Source: Eubacterium sp. CAG:251 (GTDB taxonomy: Bacteria > Bacillota > Clostridia > Oscillospirales > Acutalibacteraceae). From it: a stretch of DNA of 19,183 nucleotides. Position numbers and translations under genes: made by a program. Shown piece by piece: positions 7,540 to 14,220 of this stretch (position 1 is the first letter of the stretch; every line of letters begins with the position of its first letter). The stretch spans positions 49,935 through 69,117 of the forward strand of contig FR889160.1 in the NCBI GenBank assembly GCA_000436835.1, read 5' to 3'. The notes under the pieces are model-generated. The model worked only from the letters and a program-made list of their open reading frames with translations, made no database searches and was not told where the DNA came from.

Positions 7540-7573
7540 AGAACTACACAATTATTTGTGTAGTTCTTTTTTT
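7540..7573 (+). terminator. intrinsic terminator of tRNA-Ser
   Basis: A perfect 12-bp stem, AGAACTACACAA (7540-7551) with TTGTGTAGTTCT (7556-7567), a TTAT loop and a run of T residues. Confidence 0.93.
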
Positions 7574-7608
7574 GTATTTTTATCGGTATAAAAATATTTT
7601 TCAAAATA

Positions 7609-7637
7609 TGTAACTTTTTTCCTATCTCAGCCGTTAC
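7609..7637 (+). promoter_or_regulatory. ECF-type promoter, probable autoregulation
   Basis: TGTAAC (7609-7614), a T-rich 17-nt spacer and CGTTAC (7632-7637) fit the bipartite 'AAC / CGT' pattern of ECF sigma factor promoters, about 42 nt before the ECF sigma start. No sigma-A promoter of similar quality was seen here. Autoregulation by the downstream factor is inferred. Confidence 0.6.
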
Positions 7638-7678
7638 TATAGTGAAAGGACCTTTCAAAAAAGATGCGAGGTGACATA

Positions 7679-8158
7679 ATGGAAGAATACAAATTTAACG
7701 AATGTGTAAGAACGCAAAGCAAGCGATTGTATTTAATTGCGTTGTCTTTTACAAAAAATCAGGCAGATGCTGAAGATATACTGCAAAATGTATATTTAAA
7801 ACTTTTCAACTGCAAAAAAGAATTTGAATCGGACGAGCATATAGCAAAATGGCTTACAAAGGTATGCATTAACGAGAGTAAAGACTTATTAAGGCTGCAT
7901 TTTAGAAAAAGGAGTGTGCCGCTTGAGGAAGCGATAAATCTCTCGTGCATTGATAACACACAAGACATAGATTTAATTAAAGCCGTTATGTCATTGCCGA
8001 AAAATCAAAGAGCTGTTATTCATTTGTTTTATTTTGAAGATTTACAAATAAATGAAATAGCAAAACTCTTAGGCGTTAAGGAATCAACTGTTAAAGCACG
8101 CCTTTCACGTGCAAGACAAAAGCTTAAAGCTAAATTGGGAGATGACGATTATGAGTAA
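7679..8158 (+). CDS. ECF RNA polymerase sigma factor
   Basis: This 159-residue extracytoplasmic-function sigma factor has region 2 at about 9-75 (D-A-E-D-I-L-Q-N-V-Y-L-K-L-F) and region 4 at about 100-152. Its helix-turn-helix includes L-Q-I-N-E-I-A-K-L-L-G-V-K-E-S-T-V-K-A-R-L-S-R-A-R-type residues. It has no extra domains and no region 1.1 or 3, as usual for ECF factors. GAGGTGA at 7668-7674 selects the ATG at 7679; an in-frame ATG at 7664 lies upstream of that site and was rejected. The last 8 nt overlap the membrane-protein gene, implying coupled expression of sigma factor and regulator. It probably answers a cell-envelope signal, unknown here. Confidence 0.9.
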   Translation: MEEYKFNECVRTQSKRLYLIALSFTKNQADAEDILQNVYLKLFNCKKEFESDEHIAKWLTKVCINESKDLLRLHFRKRSVPLEEAINLSCIDNTQDIDLIKAVMSLPKNQRAVIHLFYFEDLQINEIAKLLGVKESTVKARLSRARQKLKAKLGDDDYE

Positions 8159-9026
8159 TAACAGATATAAAAATGCATTTAATCAGATAGAAGTTTCCGA
8201 TAGAGCAATTGATAATTTATACGACATTGCAACAAAAAAGCAAAGAAGGACAAATAATGTTGCAAAAAAGATTATTGCCACTGCAACGGCATTTATCTTA
8301 GTTATCGGCGGCGGATTCGGTATAAATTATTCAATAAGCGATAAAAAAAGTGTTGGAATATATGTTGCAAGTGCTGATGAAGTTGCAAGCATAAAAAATG
8401 CAAGCAGTCAAGATTTCACTTATAAAGCTTATATTGCCGATGACGCAGAGAAGCAAGAAATTATGAGCAAATGGCAAAAAGACAGGCAAAAACTGATGAA
8501 CGAGGCTGAAAAATTAGGCGATGATAATTATTCTGCATCAATAAGGTCAGGCTCAAGTATTGCAACGAACGGCAATAAAGATTATGATTTTTACACATTA
8601 TCAAGCGGAAATTTCACGGTCAATACAGGTGATATTGATAATGTAAAAAAATTAACTCTTGAAAATCAAAACAAATATGCCGAGCTTTCCGTTATGGTAT
8701 ATAATGATGATTCAACAGATTGGAATATATGCGCAAAAAAAATTGAAATAAGCGGCGACAGGCTAAAGAAATCGTATGACAGCAAAGTATGCTCTTTTTC
8801 AAACGGCAGATTTAAAAAAGAAATTAATTTCGGCAACAGCTTCACTTGGGATTTATCGAATTTAAGTTCATATATCAATGAAACTGATAAAATTGATTTC
8901 AGCGATTTAAACGATACAATCATTGCAAGCATTGAGTATAAGGACGGTTCAATTATTAAGCGTGGTTTTAATATTGAATTTGATAAAAACGGTGTTGCGC
9001 ACTTCAGTGAGTTTGAGGTTAAATAA
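8151..9026 (+). CDS. single-pass membrane protein, likely anti-sigma factor
   Basis: This 291-residue protein has a short cytoplasmic N-terminus (about 1-38, rich in basic residues at 29-40), one membrane helix (about 41-60) and a roughly 230-residue extracytoplasmic domain that is polar and rich in Asp, Asn, Ser and Lys. I do not recognise the outer domain. The start ATG at 8151 has GGGAGA about 8-14 nt upstream inside the sigma gene; a longer frame from 8109 has no such site. The overlap with the ECF gene and the topology are those of membrane anti-sigma partners in Clostridia. The inner domain is short for a classical anti-sigma domain. It carries no zinc-binding H-x3-C-x2-C motif. Confidence 0.72.
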   Translation: MSNNRYKNAFNQIEVSDRAIDNLYDIATKKQRRTNNVAKKIIATATAFILVIGGGFGINYSISDKKSVGIYVASADEVASIKNASSQDFTYKAYIADDAEKQEIMSKWQKDRQKLMNEAEKLGDDNYSASIRSGSSIATNGNKDYDFYTLSSGNFTVNTGDIDNVKKLTLENQNKYAELSVMVYNDDSTDWNICAKKIEISGDRLKKSYDSKVCSFSNGRFKKEINFGNSFTWDLSNLSSYINETDKIDFSDLNDTIIASIEYKDGSIIKRGFNIEFDKNGVAHFSEFEVK

Positions 9027-9027
9027 T

Positions 9028-9054
9028 CCGAGCGACCAACGCTCGCCCCTACGG
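9028..9054. repeat. short GC-rich palindromic element
   Basis: A 27-bp GC-rich stretch in AT-rich surroundings: CGAGCG (9029-9034) and CGCTCG (9040-9045) form a hairpin, followed by CCCCTACGG. Read on the minus strand it begins CCGTAGGGGCGAGCG. That is the look of short dispersed repeats I have seen in gut Clostridia genomes. With one copy in the window, repeat status is unproven. Confidence 0.4.
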
Positions 9055-9063
9055 TAAAATAAC

Positions 9064-9109
9064 AAAAGCACGGTGGTTAGAAATCATCTAACTGCCGTGC
9101 TTTTATTTT
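9064..9109. terminator. bidirectional intrinsic terminator
   Basis: AAAAGCACGG (9064-9073) pairs with CCGTGCTTTT (9095-9104), and inside it GTTAGA (9076-9081) pairs with TCTAAC (9087-9092). T-rich sequence follows on the plus strand, and AAAATAACAAAA precedes it, giving T runs on both strands. It separates the ECF operon from the convergent ferredoxin gene. Confidence 0.88.
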
Positions 9110-9123
9110 AAGTATGTATTAAA

Positions 9124-9294
9124 TTATGCCTGAGCAGGAGCTCCTACAGGACAGGTAGCCTCACAAGCGCCGCATTCGATACAAGTATCTGCATCAATAA
9201 CGAACTTGCCGTCTCCCTCTGAAATAGCACCAACCGGGCATTCTGCAGCACAAGCGCCGCATGAAATACAATCATCTGAAATAGCGTATGCCAT
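9124..9294 (-). CDS. 2[4Fe-4S] ferredoxin
   Basis: This is a 56-residue clostridial-type ferredoxin, a small cytoplasmic electron carrier for pyruvate:ferredoxin oxidoreductase, hydrogenase and similar enzymes. Two C-x2-C-x2-C-x3-C-P motifs (C9, C12, C15, C19 and C38, C41, C44, C48) bind two [4Fe-4S] clusters with the expected internal symmetry. Two ATGs are adjacent (9297 and 9294). The AGGAGG at 9302-9307 is 7 nt from the second, giving the usual M-A-Y-x-I start; the first would add one Met. A longer frame to 9354 has no support. It has its own promoter. Confidence 0.95.
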   Translation of the reverse strand: MAYAISDDCISCGACAAECPVGAISEGDGKFVIDADTCIECGACEATCPVGAPAQA

Positions 9295-9325
9295 CATAAC
9301 ACCTCCTACACCATACTTTATACTT

Positions 9326-9354
9326 AATATATCAGTAAATGTATGAAAAATCAA
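9326..9354 (-). promoter_or_regulatory. sigma-A-type promoter of the ferredoxin gene
   Basis: On the minus strand TTGATT (9349-9354), a 17-nt spacer and TATATT (9326-9331). The start is near 9319, about 25 nt before the ATG. No terminator for ricT is visible between it and this promoter, so read-through from ricT is possible. Confidence 0.65.
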
Positions 9355-9376
9355 GTAAAATTAAACAATTCATTTA

Positions 9377-10213
9377 TTAATTTTTGTTCATTTTTGGTTT
9401 GTTTTCTCTAACTATTCTCACTTCGTCACGGCTGACCGTAACAGGTAATCCGTCGGGAGTATCATCAAGCCTAACCTTGAGCTGACCGGTTAAAATTGCG
9501 GTATCAACAACCGTACCTCTTCCGTACCTGCAATCGACTAACGTACCGATTTTAGGAGTAATCTTATGTAAATATTCATAAGAATTTTGCTCATACTTTA
9601 AGCAACACATAAGCCTGCCGCAAGTGCCGCTGATTTTGCCGGGAGCCAATGAAAGCCCTTGGTCCTTAGCCATTTTAATAGTAACGGAATGGAAACCGTC
9701 AAGAAAGGTTGAGCAGCAAAACGGTCTGCCGCAAATACCGAGACCGCCAAGCATTTTGCTTTCGTCTCTGACACCGATTTGTCGAAGTTCAATTCTTGTA
9801 TGAAGCGTTGCAGCCAAGTCCTTAACAAGTTCTCTAAAATCTATTCTACCATCGGCAGTGAAATAGAAAATAACCTTTGAACAGTCAAACGAATACTCGG
9901 CATTTGTCAAATTCATTTCAAGCTGATGCTTTTCTATTTTTTTAGAGCAAATCTCAAAAGCTTCTTTCTCTTTAATTTTATTTTCATTAACTTTTTCACG
10001 GTCATTATCATTTGCAATACGTATTACAGGCTTCAACGGGCTGACAACTTCATCATCCTCAACCTCTTTCACACCGCAAGATGCCTTGCCGAATTCAAGA
10101 CCGTTTGCAGTTTCAACGATAATTTCATCTCCGTTTTTTATATCAAGACCCTTAGGGTCAAAATAATATGTTTTGCCTGTGTCGCTGAAACGAACACCAA
10201 CAACCTTAGTCAT
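9377..10213 (-). CDS. ricT: PSP1-domain protein RicT (YaaT)
   Basis: RicT in Bacillus is part of the RicA-RicF-RicT complex, which binds Fe-S clusters, assists RNase Y-dependent mRNA maturation and promotes sporulation, competence and biofilm formation. This 278-residue protein has the PSP1 C-terminal domain and the paired signatures C161-G-R-P-F-C166-C167 and C198-G-R-L-M-C203-C204. The A-P-G-K-I-S-G-T-C-G-R-L-M-C-C stretch is highly typical. CGGAGGAAA precedes the ATG. It follows holB by 12 nt, the conserved Firmicutes order. No ricA or ricF homolog lies in the window. Confidence 0.93.
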   Translation of the reverse strand: MTKVVGVRFSDTGKTYYFDPKGLDIKNGDEIIVETANGLEFGKASCGVKEVEDDEVVSPLKPVIRIANDNDREKVNENKIKEKEAFEICSKKIEKHQLEMNLTNAEYSFDCSKVIFYFTADGRIDFRELVKDLAATLHTRIELRQIGVRDESKMLGGLGICGRPFCCSTFLDGFHSVTIKMAKDQGLSLAPGKISGTCGRLMCCLKYEQNSYEYLHKITPKIGTLVDCRYGRGTVVDTAILTGQLKVRLDDTPDGLPVTVSRDEVRIVRENKPKMNKN

Positions 10214-10225
10214 ATATTTCCTCCG

Positions 10226-11209
10226 TTATCTGCCGATTGCTCTATTGAGCGAATAGCAGAATTTTGTAATTAATAAAGCATTATTGGCATTACTCAATGC
10301 CGTTGATTTAAGCTCGTCACAAGTATTTATAAGTTTAATTAAGCTTTGCCTTGACAAACTTGATTTAAGCAGAGCGGCACTTTCTTCCTGCCCTGATATA
10401 TGCTCACTGCTCTTTCCTGCAAAAAGAGCATCACGAAAAATACTCTTAAGCAAATCGCACGCAAAAACAACACCCTGCCTGTCCTTTTGAAAAACGGAGC
10501 AAAGTGTCATCATTTCATATTCATTTGAGGTAGCAAGGGCCTTGCAAATTTTATTACAGACGTCAACAAGCTCACTCGTTTTACTGTCCTGCAAACTATC
10601 AATTGCCTTGCCTATATTGCCGTTAAAAGTTTCAACCGTTTTTTTAGCGGTATTATAATCAACATTTTCGCAGTGAGAAGTAATATAATTTGCCGCACGT
10701 TCAATATCAACACCCTCAAGGCTTACACAAACGCTGCGTGACAAAACGGTTGAAAGAAGGGCACTTTTAGAATTAGTTGTCAAAATAAAGACAACATATT
10801 TAGGCGGCTCTTCAAGAATTTTCAACAGTGCATTTTGCGCATTTTGATTCATACAATGTGCATTAGCCAATATGTATATCTTATAATCAGCCTCGTTTGG
10901 CTGAACGTAAGCATCGTTAATAATATTTCTGACTGTATCAACGTGAAATGAATTGGCAGTTCCGGCAGGAATATACTCGCTTATATCAGGGTGAATTGAA
11001 GCAATAGCTTTTTTGCATTGAGCACATTCGCCGCACGGTTTATCATTGCCCCTGCAAACCAAGGCGCACGCAATGTCTTTTGCAAGCGTTTTTTTGCCTA
11101 TCCCCTCTTCTCCCTCAATAATGAGAGCATGAGGAAATCTGCCGCTTTCCATAAGTTTTGAAAGCCTGTCTATTACCTTTTCATTTCCGATAAAATTAGT
11201 CAGTTTCAT
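10226..11209 (-). CDS. holB: DNA polymerase III subunit delta'
   Basis: This is the delta' subunit of the clamp loader, an AAA+ protein that helps open and load the beta sliding clamp at replication forks. It has 327 residues. The P-loop-like G-E-E-G-I-G-K-K-T is at 33-41. Zinc ligands are C52, C59, C62 and C65. A sensor/arginine-finger region follows, including Q-N-A-Q-N-A-L-L-K-I-L-E-E-P-P and L-S-R-S-V. It starts 3 nt after the darA stop with only a weak Shine-Dalgarno site, so coupling is likely. The order darA-holB-ricT matches Bacillus yaaQ-yaaR-holB-yaaT without yaaR. Confidence 0.93.
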   Translation of the reverse strand: MKLTNFIGNEKVIDRLSKLMESGRFPHALIIEGEEGIGKKTLAKDIACALVCRGNDKPCGECAQCKKAIASIHPDISEYIPAGTANSFHVDTVRNIINDAYVQPNEADYKIYILANAHCMNQNAQNALLKILEEPPKYVVFILTTNSKSALLSTVLSRSVCVSLEGVDIERAANYITSHCENVDYNTAKKTVETFNGNIGKAIDSLQDSKTSELVDVCNKICKALATSNEYEMMTLCSVFQKDRQGVVFACDLLKSIFRDALFAGKSSEHISGQEESAALLKSSLSRQSLIKLINTCDELKSTALSNANNALLITKFCYSLNRAIGR

Positions 11210-11212
11210 AAA

Positions 11213-11536
11213 TTATAACTTTCTGAATTGGTCAACATCAATAACAAATGCAACAGCGCCGTATTCCTCAACGTCAACCGGCTTCTTAAGAAGTGAGCCT
11301 TGAAGAGTGCTGTCAACACCGATATGGCGGACAACTCGCTTGGTTACATTTTTTTCAACAATATCAAATAATTTCTCTACTTCCTCGTCCTTTACGCCGA
11401 AAAGAACAGTTGTCTGTCCGTTTTCAAGAAACATTCCCTGAGTTGAAATCTTGGTTGAAAAATATCCTTCTTCTACAGTAGATGATAACACATTTGTCAA
11501 GTCTTTATTAGACACAATAACAATTACAAGTTTCAT
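11213..11536 (-). CDS. darA: cyclic-di-AMP receptor, PII-like
   Basis: DarA/PstA (YaaQ) is a trimeric PII-like protein that binds c-di-AMP; its downstream partner is unknown in most species. The protein has 107 residues, close to the Bacillus 109. The N-terminal M-K-L-V-I-V-I-V strand, the T-K-I-S-T-Q-G-M-F-L-x-N-G-Q-T-T segment with G-V (about 27-48) that forms the ligand pocket, and the ending A-V-A-F-V-I-D-V-D-Q-F all match. The ATG at 11536 is chosen for its AAAGGTGA site at 11544-11551; the in-frame TTG further upstream overlaps that site. First gene of darA-holB-ricT. Confidence 0.93.
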   Translation of the reverse strand: MKLVIVIVSNKDLTNVLSSTVEEGYFSTKISTQGMFLENGQTTVLFGVKDEEVEKLFDIVEKNVTKRVVRHIGVDSTLQGSLLKKPVDVEEYGAVAFVIDVDQFRKL

Positions 11537-11595
11537 TATATAATCACCTTTCAAAAATAGTATTCAAATAATATTATATGTAACGAAAATAACAA

Positions 11596-11626
11596 TATTC
11601 CTATTTGTAATATCAATTATTCCTAT
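11596..11626. repeat. 9-bp direct repeat in the darA leader
   Basis: TATTCCTAT occurs at 11596-11604 and 11618-11626, 22 bp apart, about two helical turns, just downstream of the predicted darA transcription start. It could be a pair of regulator half-sites or simply AT-rich coincidence. Confidence 0.35.
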
Positions 11627-11635
11627 CAGTATTAC

Positions 11636-11664
11636 ATTATATAATATTATCCCGCAATTTTCAA
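11636..11664 (-). promoter_or_regulatory. sigma-A-type promoter of darA-holB-ricT
   Basis: On the minus strand TTGAAA (11659-11664), a 17-nt spacer and a perfect TATAAT (11636-11641). The start is near 11629, leaving an AT-rich leader of about 93 nt. Confidence 0.75.
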
Positions 11665-11720
11665 CTTAAAGAGATATCTATTAAAACAAAATTAACACTT
11701 TAGACACAGAAAACATTTTA

Positions 11721-12566
11721 TTAATTATCACCTTTATTTTTTATTATATAAACTGAAAGTTCACTAATTAAAGCAAAAATTCCGATAAATAAATATGTAA
11801 CAGCTGAGAACGAAACCTTGCTCAGCTTTTCATACTCGCCGGATATAATCATTAAAATTCTTGCAAATGAAAATGAAAAGCTTAAAGAAAAAAGACCGAG
11901 GGCAAAAAAACTAAACGACGGTTTGATAAGCTTCTTTTCATTATCAATGCTCGAAGCACAGCACAAGGTGAAACCGCAATAAAATATTATAAATATAAAT
12001 TCCAAAAAGCTTTCTACGCTTTCGACATCAAAAATTTCCGTCATAATGACAAGCAATCTGCAAAAGCCCCACGCAAGAGGGACAAGGTGAAACAGCTTGA
12101 AATTTTTAAAATCGATTTTCGTTTCTCTGACAGACTTGGCACAAACAATTAAATAATAACAACTTAGAAGTGCAAAAATTGCCTGAAATCCCATAGGCAA
12201 CAAGTAATTATATTCAACATACGACTGTCTTGTTGCCGTTTGAATATAGCTGTAACAATTATTTACTTGATGAACAAAATCAAAAAAGTATGCAATACAC
12301 AAAGCTATAAGCGATATGTAAATGCCTTTATTGCCGATAAAACTTATTTTTCTTATTTTATTTCTTGCAATTAAAGAATAAATCACGGCAAATACGACTG
12401 ACAAAATGAGCACTCCGTAAAGAATATAGGTAATTAGCTCATTTCCGATAACAAAGCCTGTCTTACTGTCAGTAAATCTGATTAATTGAAAAAAGCGAAG
12501 AAAGCAAGCCGCAAGCGCAGTGATACTTACGGCAAGGAATGAAAAATACATAGGTTTATTTTTCAA
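11721..12566 (-). CDS. polytopic membrane protein of unknown function
   Basis: This 281-residue protein has about eight hydrophobic segments: 7-29, 44-66, 81-98, 124-143, 158-176, 187-205, 217-240 and 252-275. Loops are short, with positive clusters at 68-73 and 148-157. I see no catalytic or transport signature and do not recognise the family. The start is a TTG at 12566 preceded by GGGAG with 5 nt spacing; an ATG at 12551 would remove five residues. It begins 22 nt after the citrate synthase stop on the same strand, so it is probably co-transcribed. No terminator is evident after its stop. C-terminal gene boundaries are clear; function is unknown. Confidence 0.72.
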   Translation of the reverse strand: MKNKPMYFSFLAVSITALAACFLRFFQLIRFTDSKTGFVIGNELITYILYGVLILSVVFAVIYSLIARNKIRKISFIGNKGIYISLIALCIAYFFDFVHQVNNCYSYIQTATRQSYVEYNYLLPMGFQAIFALLSCYYLIVCAKSVRETKIDFKNFKLFHLVPLAWGFCRLLVIMTEIFDVESVESFLEFIFIIFYCGFTLCCASSIDNEKKLIKPSFSFFALGLFSLSFSFSFARILMIISGEYEKLSKVSFSAVTYLFIGIFALISELSVYIIKNKGDN

Positions 12567-12588
12567 TTTATCTCCCTTATATCAGCTT

Positions 12589-13956
12589 TTATCTCTCAAT
12601 AATCGGTTTAAATGTACGAGGTTTGCTTACGCTCTTATATGCCGGACGGATAATTTTGCCGCCGGAGGTGAGTTCCTCAAGCCTGTGAGCGCACCAACCT
12701 GCTGTTCTTGCAACGGCAAAAATAGGAGTATATAAATCCTCCGGAATTCCCAAAACCTTATATACAAGCCCCGAATAAAGGTCAACATTAGCGCACATAG
12801 TCTTGTCGATGCCCTTAACTTCCGAAAATACCTGCGGAGTGAGAAGTTCAATATTTTCAAGAGTTTTAAATTCTTTTTCAAAACCTTTTTCATAAGCAAG
12901 CTTTCTTGCGTTTTCCTTAAGAATTACCGCTCTTGGGTCGCTCTTGGTATATACAGCGTGGCCCATACCGTAGATAAGACCGGAGCCGTCGCCTGCCTCC
13001 TTGTTTATAATTTTTACAAGGTAATCCTTAACCTGATTAGGGTCAGTAGGATCGGCAACATTAGCCATAATTTCACGCATTTGCTCGGCAACACGAAGAT
13101 TTGCACCGCCGTGTCGAGGGCCTTTAAGAGAGCCAAAGCCTGCTGTGATTGCAGAATAAGTATCCGTACCGCTTGAGGTAAGAACCCTTGTTGAAAAAGT
13201 AGAGTTATTACCTCCGCCGTGATCGGCATGGAGCATAAGGCAAATATCAAGAAGTCTTGCTTCTTCTATGGTAAACTTTTTATCAGCTCTTATTTGGTTG
13301 AGAATATACTCAGCAGTTGACTGTTCCTTTTTAATCGGGTGAAGGAACATTGTTTTATTGTAAAATGTTCTACGCTTAATTTGGTATGCGCCGTTCATAA
13401 TGGTCGGCATTTGAGAAATAAGCTGGAGCGACTGACGAAGAACGTTTGCAACAGAAATATCATCAGGATTTTCGTCAAAAGAATATAAAACAATAACGCA
13501 TCTTGCCATTTTATTCATAATATCTTTAGAAGCGTGCTTCATAATCATATCTTCAACGAATTCGTCAGGAAGCTCACGGCACTCACCAATAACCTCTCTG
13601 AGACCTTCAAGCTGACTTTCCGTAGGCAAATCGCCGAAAAGAAGAAGCCATACAACCTCTTCAAAGCCAAACCTGCCCTCATTGATGCATCCGTTTACAA
13701 TATCGTTAATATCATATCCACGATATGAAAGCTTACCGTCCTTAGGAATACGCTCTCCGTCAAGTATATAATAACCCTCAACCGAGCAAATACGGGTAAG
13801 GCCGGCCATAACGCCGGTGCCATCCTCATTTCTAAGTCCTCTTTTAACATGATATTTTTGATAATCATTGGGCTTAATCCAGTTATTTTTATCAAGCTCC
13901 GAGCATAAATTAGAAAGGGCATCCATAGAAATAGGTGAAATGTAATTCTTTGGCAT
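12589..13956 (-). CDS. gltA: citrate synthase
   Basis: The enzyme condenses acetyl-CoA and oxaloacetate to citrate. At 455 residues it is the long form with an N-terminal extension of about 40 residues seen in Clostridia. The catalytic triad is visible: H282 in G-P-R-H-G-G-A-N, H333 in G-M-G-H-A-V-Y, and D392 in N-V-D-L-Y-S-G. L-H-A-D-H-G-G-G-N at 242-250 and R417/R425 near the C-terminus are also typical. AAGGAGA precedes the ATG. The role is probably the oxidative branch to 2-oxoglutarate and glutamate. A 2-methylcitrate synthase activity cannot be excluded from sequence alone, but no prp genes are near. Confidence 0.93.
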   Translation of the reverse strand: MPKNYISPISMDALSNLCSELDKNNWIKPNDYQKYHVKRGLRNEDGTGVMAGLTRICSVEGYYILDGERIPKDGKLSYRGYDINDIVNGCINEGRFGFEEVVWLLLFGDLPTESQLEGLREVIGECRELPDEFVEDMIMKHASKDIMNKMARCVIVLYSFDENPDDISVANVLRQSLQLISQMPTIMNGAYQIKRRTFYNKTMFLHPIKKEQSTAEYILNQIRADKKFTIEEARLLDICLMLHADHGGGNNSTFSTRVLTSSGTDTYSAITAGFGSLKGPRHGGANLRVAEQMREIMANVADPTDPNQVKDYLVKIINKEAGDGSGLIYGMGHAVYTKSDPRAVILKENARKLAYEKGFEKEFKTLENIELLTPQVFSEVKGIDKTMCANVDLYSGLVYKVLGIPEDLYTPIFAVARTAGWCAHRLEELTSGGKIIRPAYKSVSKPRTFKPIIER

Positions 13957-14034
13957 AATCTATCTCCTTTTCATTGTGATGAATATTTAGCAAAGGCAAC
14001 AAAAGCGCCTTGGTAAAAATAAAATTATTTTATT

Positions 14035-14063
14035 ATTATACTATTTTTATAATATAAAGTCAA
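14035..14063 (-). promoter_or_regulatory. sigma-A-type promoter of citrate synthase
   Basis: On the minus strand TTGACT (14058-14063), a 17-nt spacer and perfect TATAAT (14035-14040). The start is near 14028, with a leader of about 72 nt that can form a small AAGGC/GCCTT hairpin. Confidence 0.78.
14048..14053 (+). promoter_or_regulatory. possible -10 box for the small peptide gene
   Basis: TATAAT at 14048-14053 on the plus strand, with a poor -35 (TTATTT, 14025-14030) 17 nt upstream. It lies inside the opposing citrate synthase promoter, so the two would interfere. An alternative is TTGGTA (14010-14015) with TATTAT (14034-14039) and an 18-nt spacer. Confidence 0.35.
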
Positions 14064-14076
14064 GGAGATGAGAGTA

Positions 14077-14217
14077 GTGAAAAAAGTACTAATTATTTAC
14101 ATTTCGGTGCTTTTATTGACAGTTATAATTCCTGCCATTATTTGCTTTTCGCAAAACGACGGTTCATCATCAAAAGAGCTTGTAAATATTTTCAATTCAT
14201 TTATAAGCAAAAGCTAA
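14077..14217 (+). CDS. small hydrophobic peptide, signal- or membrane-anchored
   Basis: This is a 46-residue open frame with a GTG start preceded by AAGGAG (14062-14067, 9 nt away). Residues 2-3 are Lys-Lys, 4-24 form a strongly hydrophobic segment, and 25-46 are polar (Q-N-D-G-S-S-S-K). It therefore looks like a type II anchored or secreted peptide. It reads out divergently from citrate synthase and ends 3 nt before the converging gerAC stop. Similar N-termini open SpoIID-type proteins, so it could also be a gene remnant, but no downstream part exists. It is not recognised as a known family. Confidence 0.5.
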   Translation: MKKVLIIYISVLLLTVIIPAIICFSQNDGSSSKELVNIFNSFISKS

Positions 14218-14220
14218 AAA

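Noticed and set aside
7467..7658. 63-residue minus-strand frame antisense to tRNA-Ser
   Set aside because: It is the familiar translation artefact of a tRNA-Ser gene (contains R-V-G-F-E-P-T-R) and covers the tRNA and its terminator.
7664..7678. Upstream ATG for the ECF sigma factor
   Set aside because: It precedes the ribosome binding site GAGGTGA at 7668-7674, which is placed for the ATG at 7679.
9295..9354. N-terminally extended ferredoxin
   Set aside because: The extension covers the promoter and AGGAGG site, and is not part of the conserved 55-56 residue ferredoxin fold.
13014..13250. 78-residue minus-strand frame inside citrate synthase
   Set aside because: Alternative-frame shadow of a conserved enzyme.
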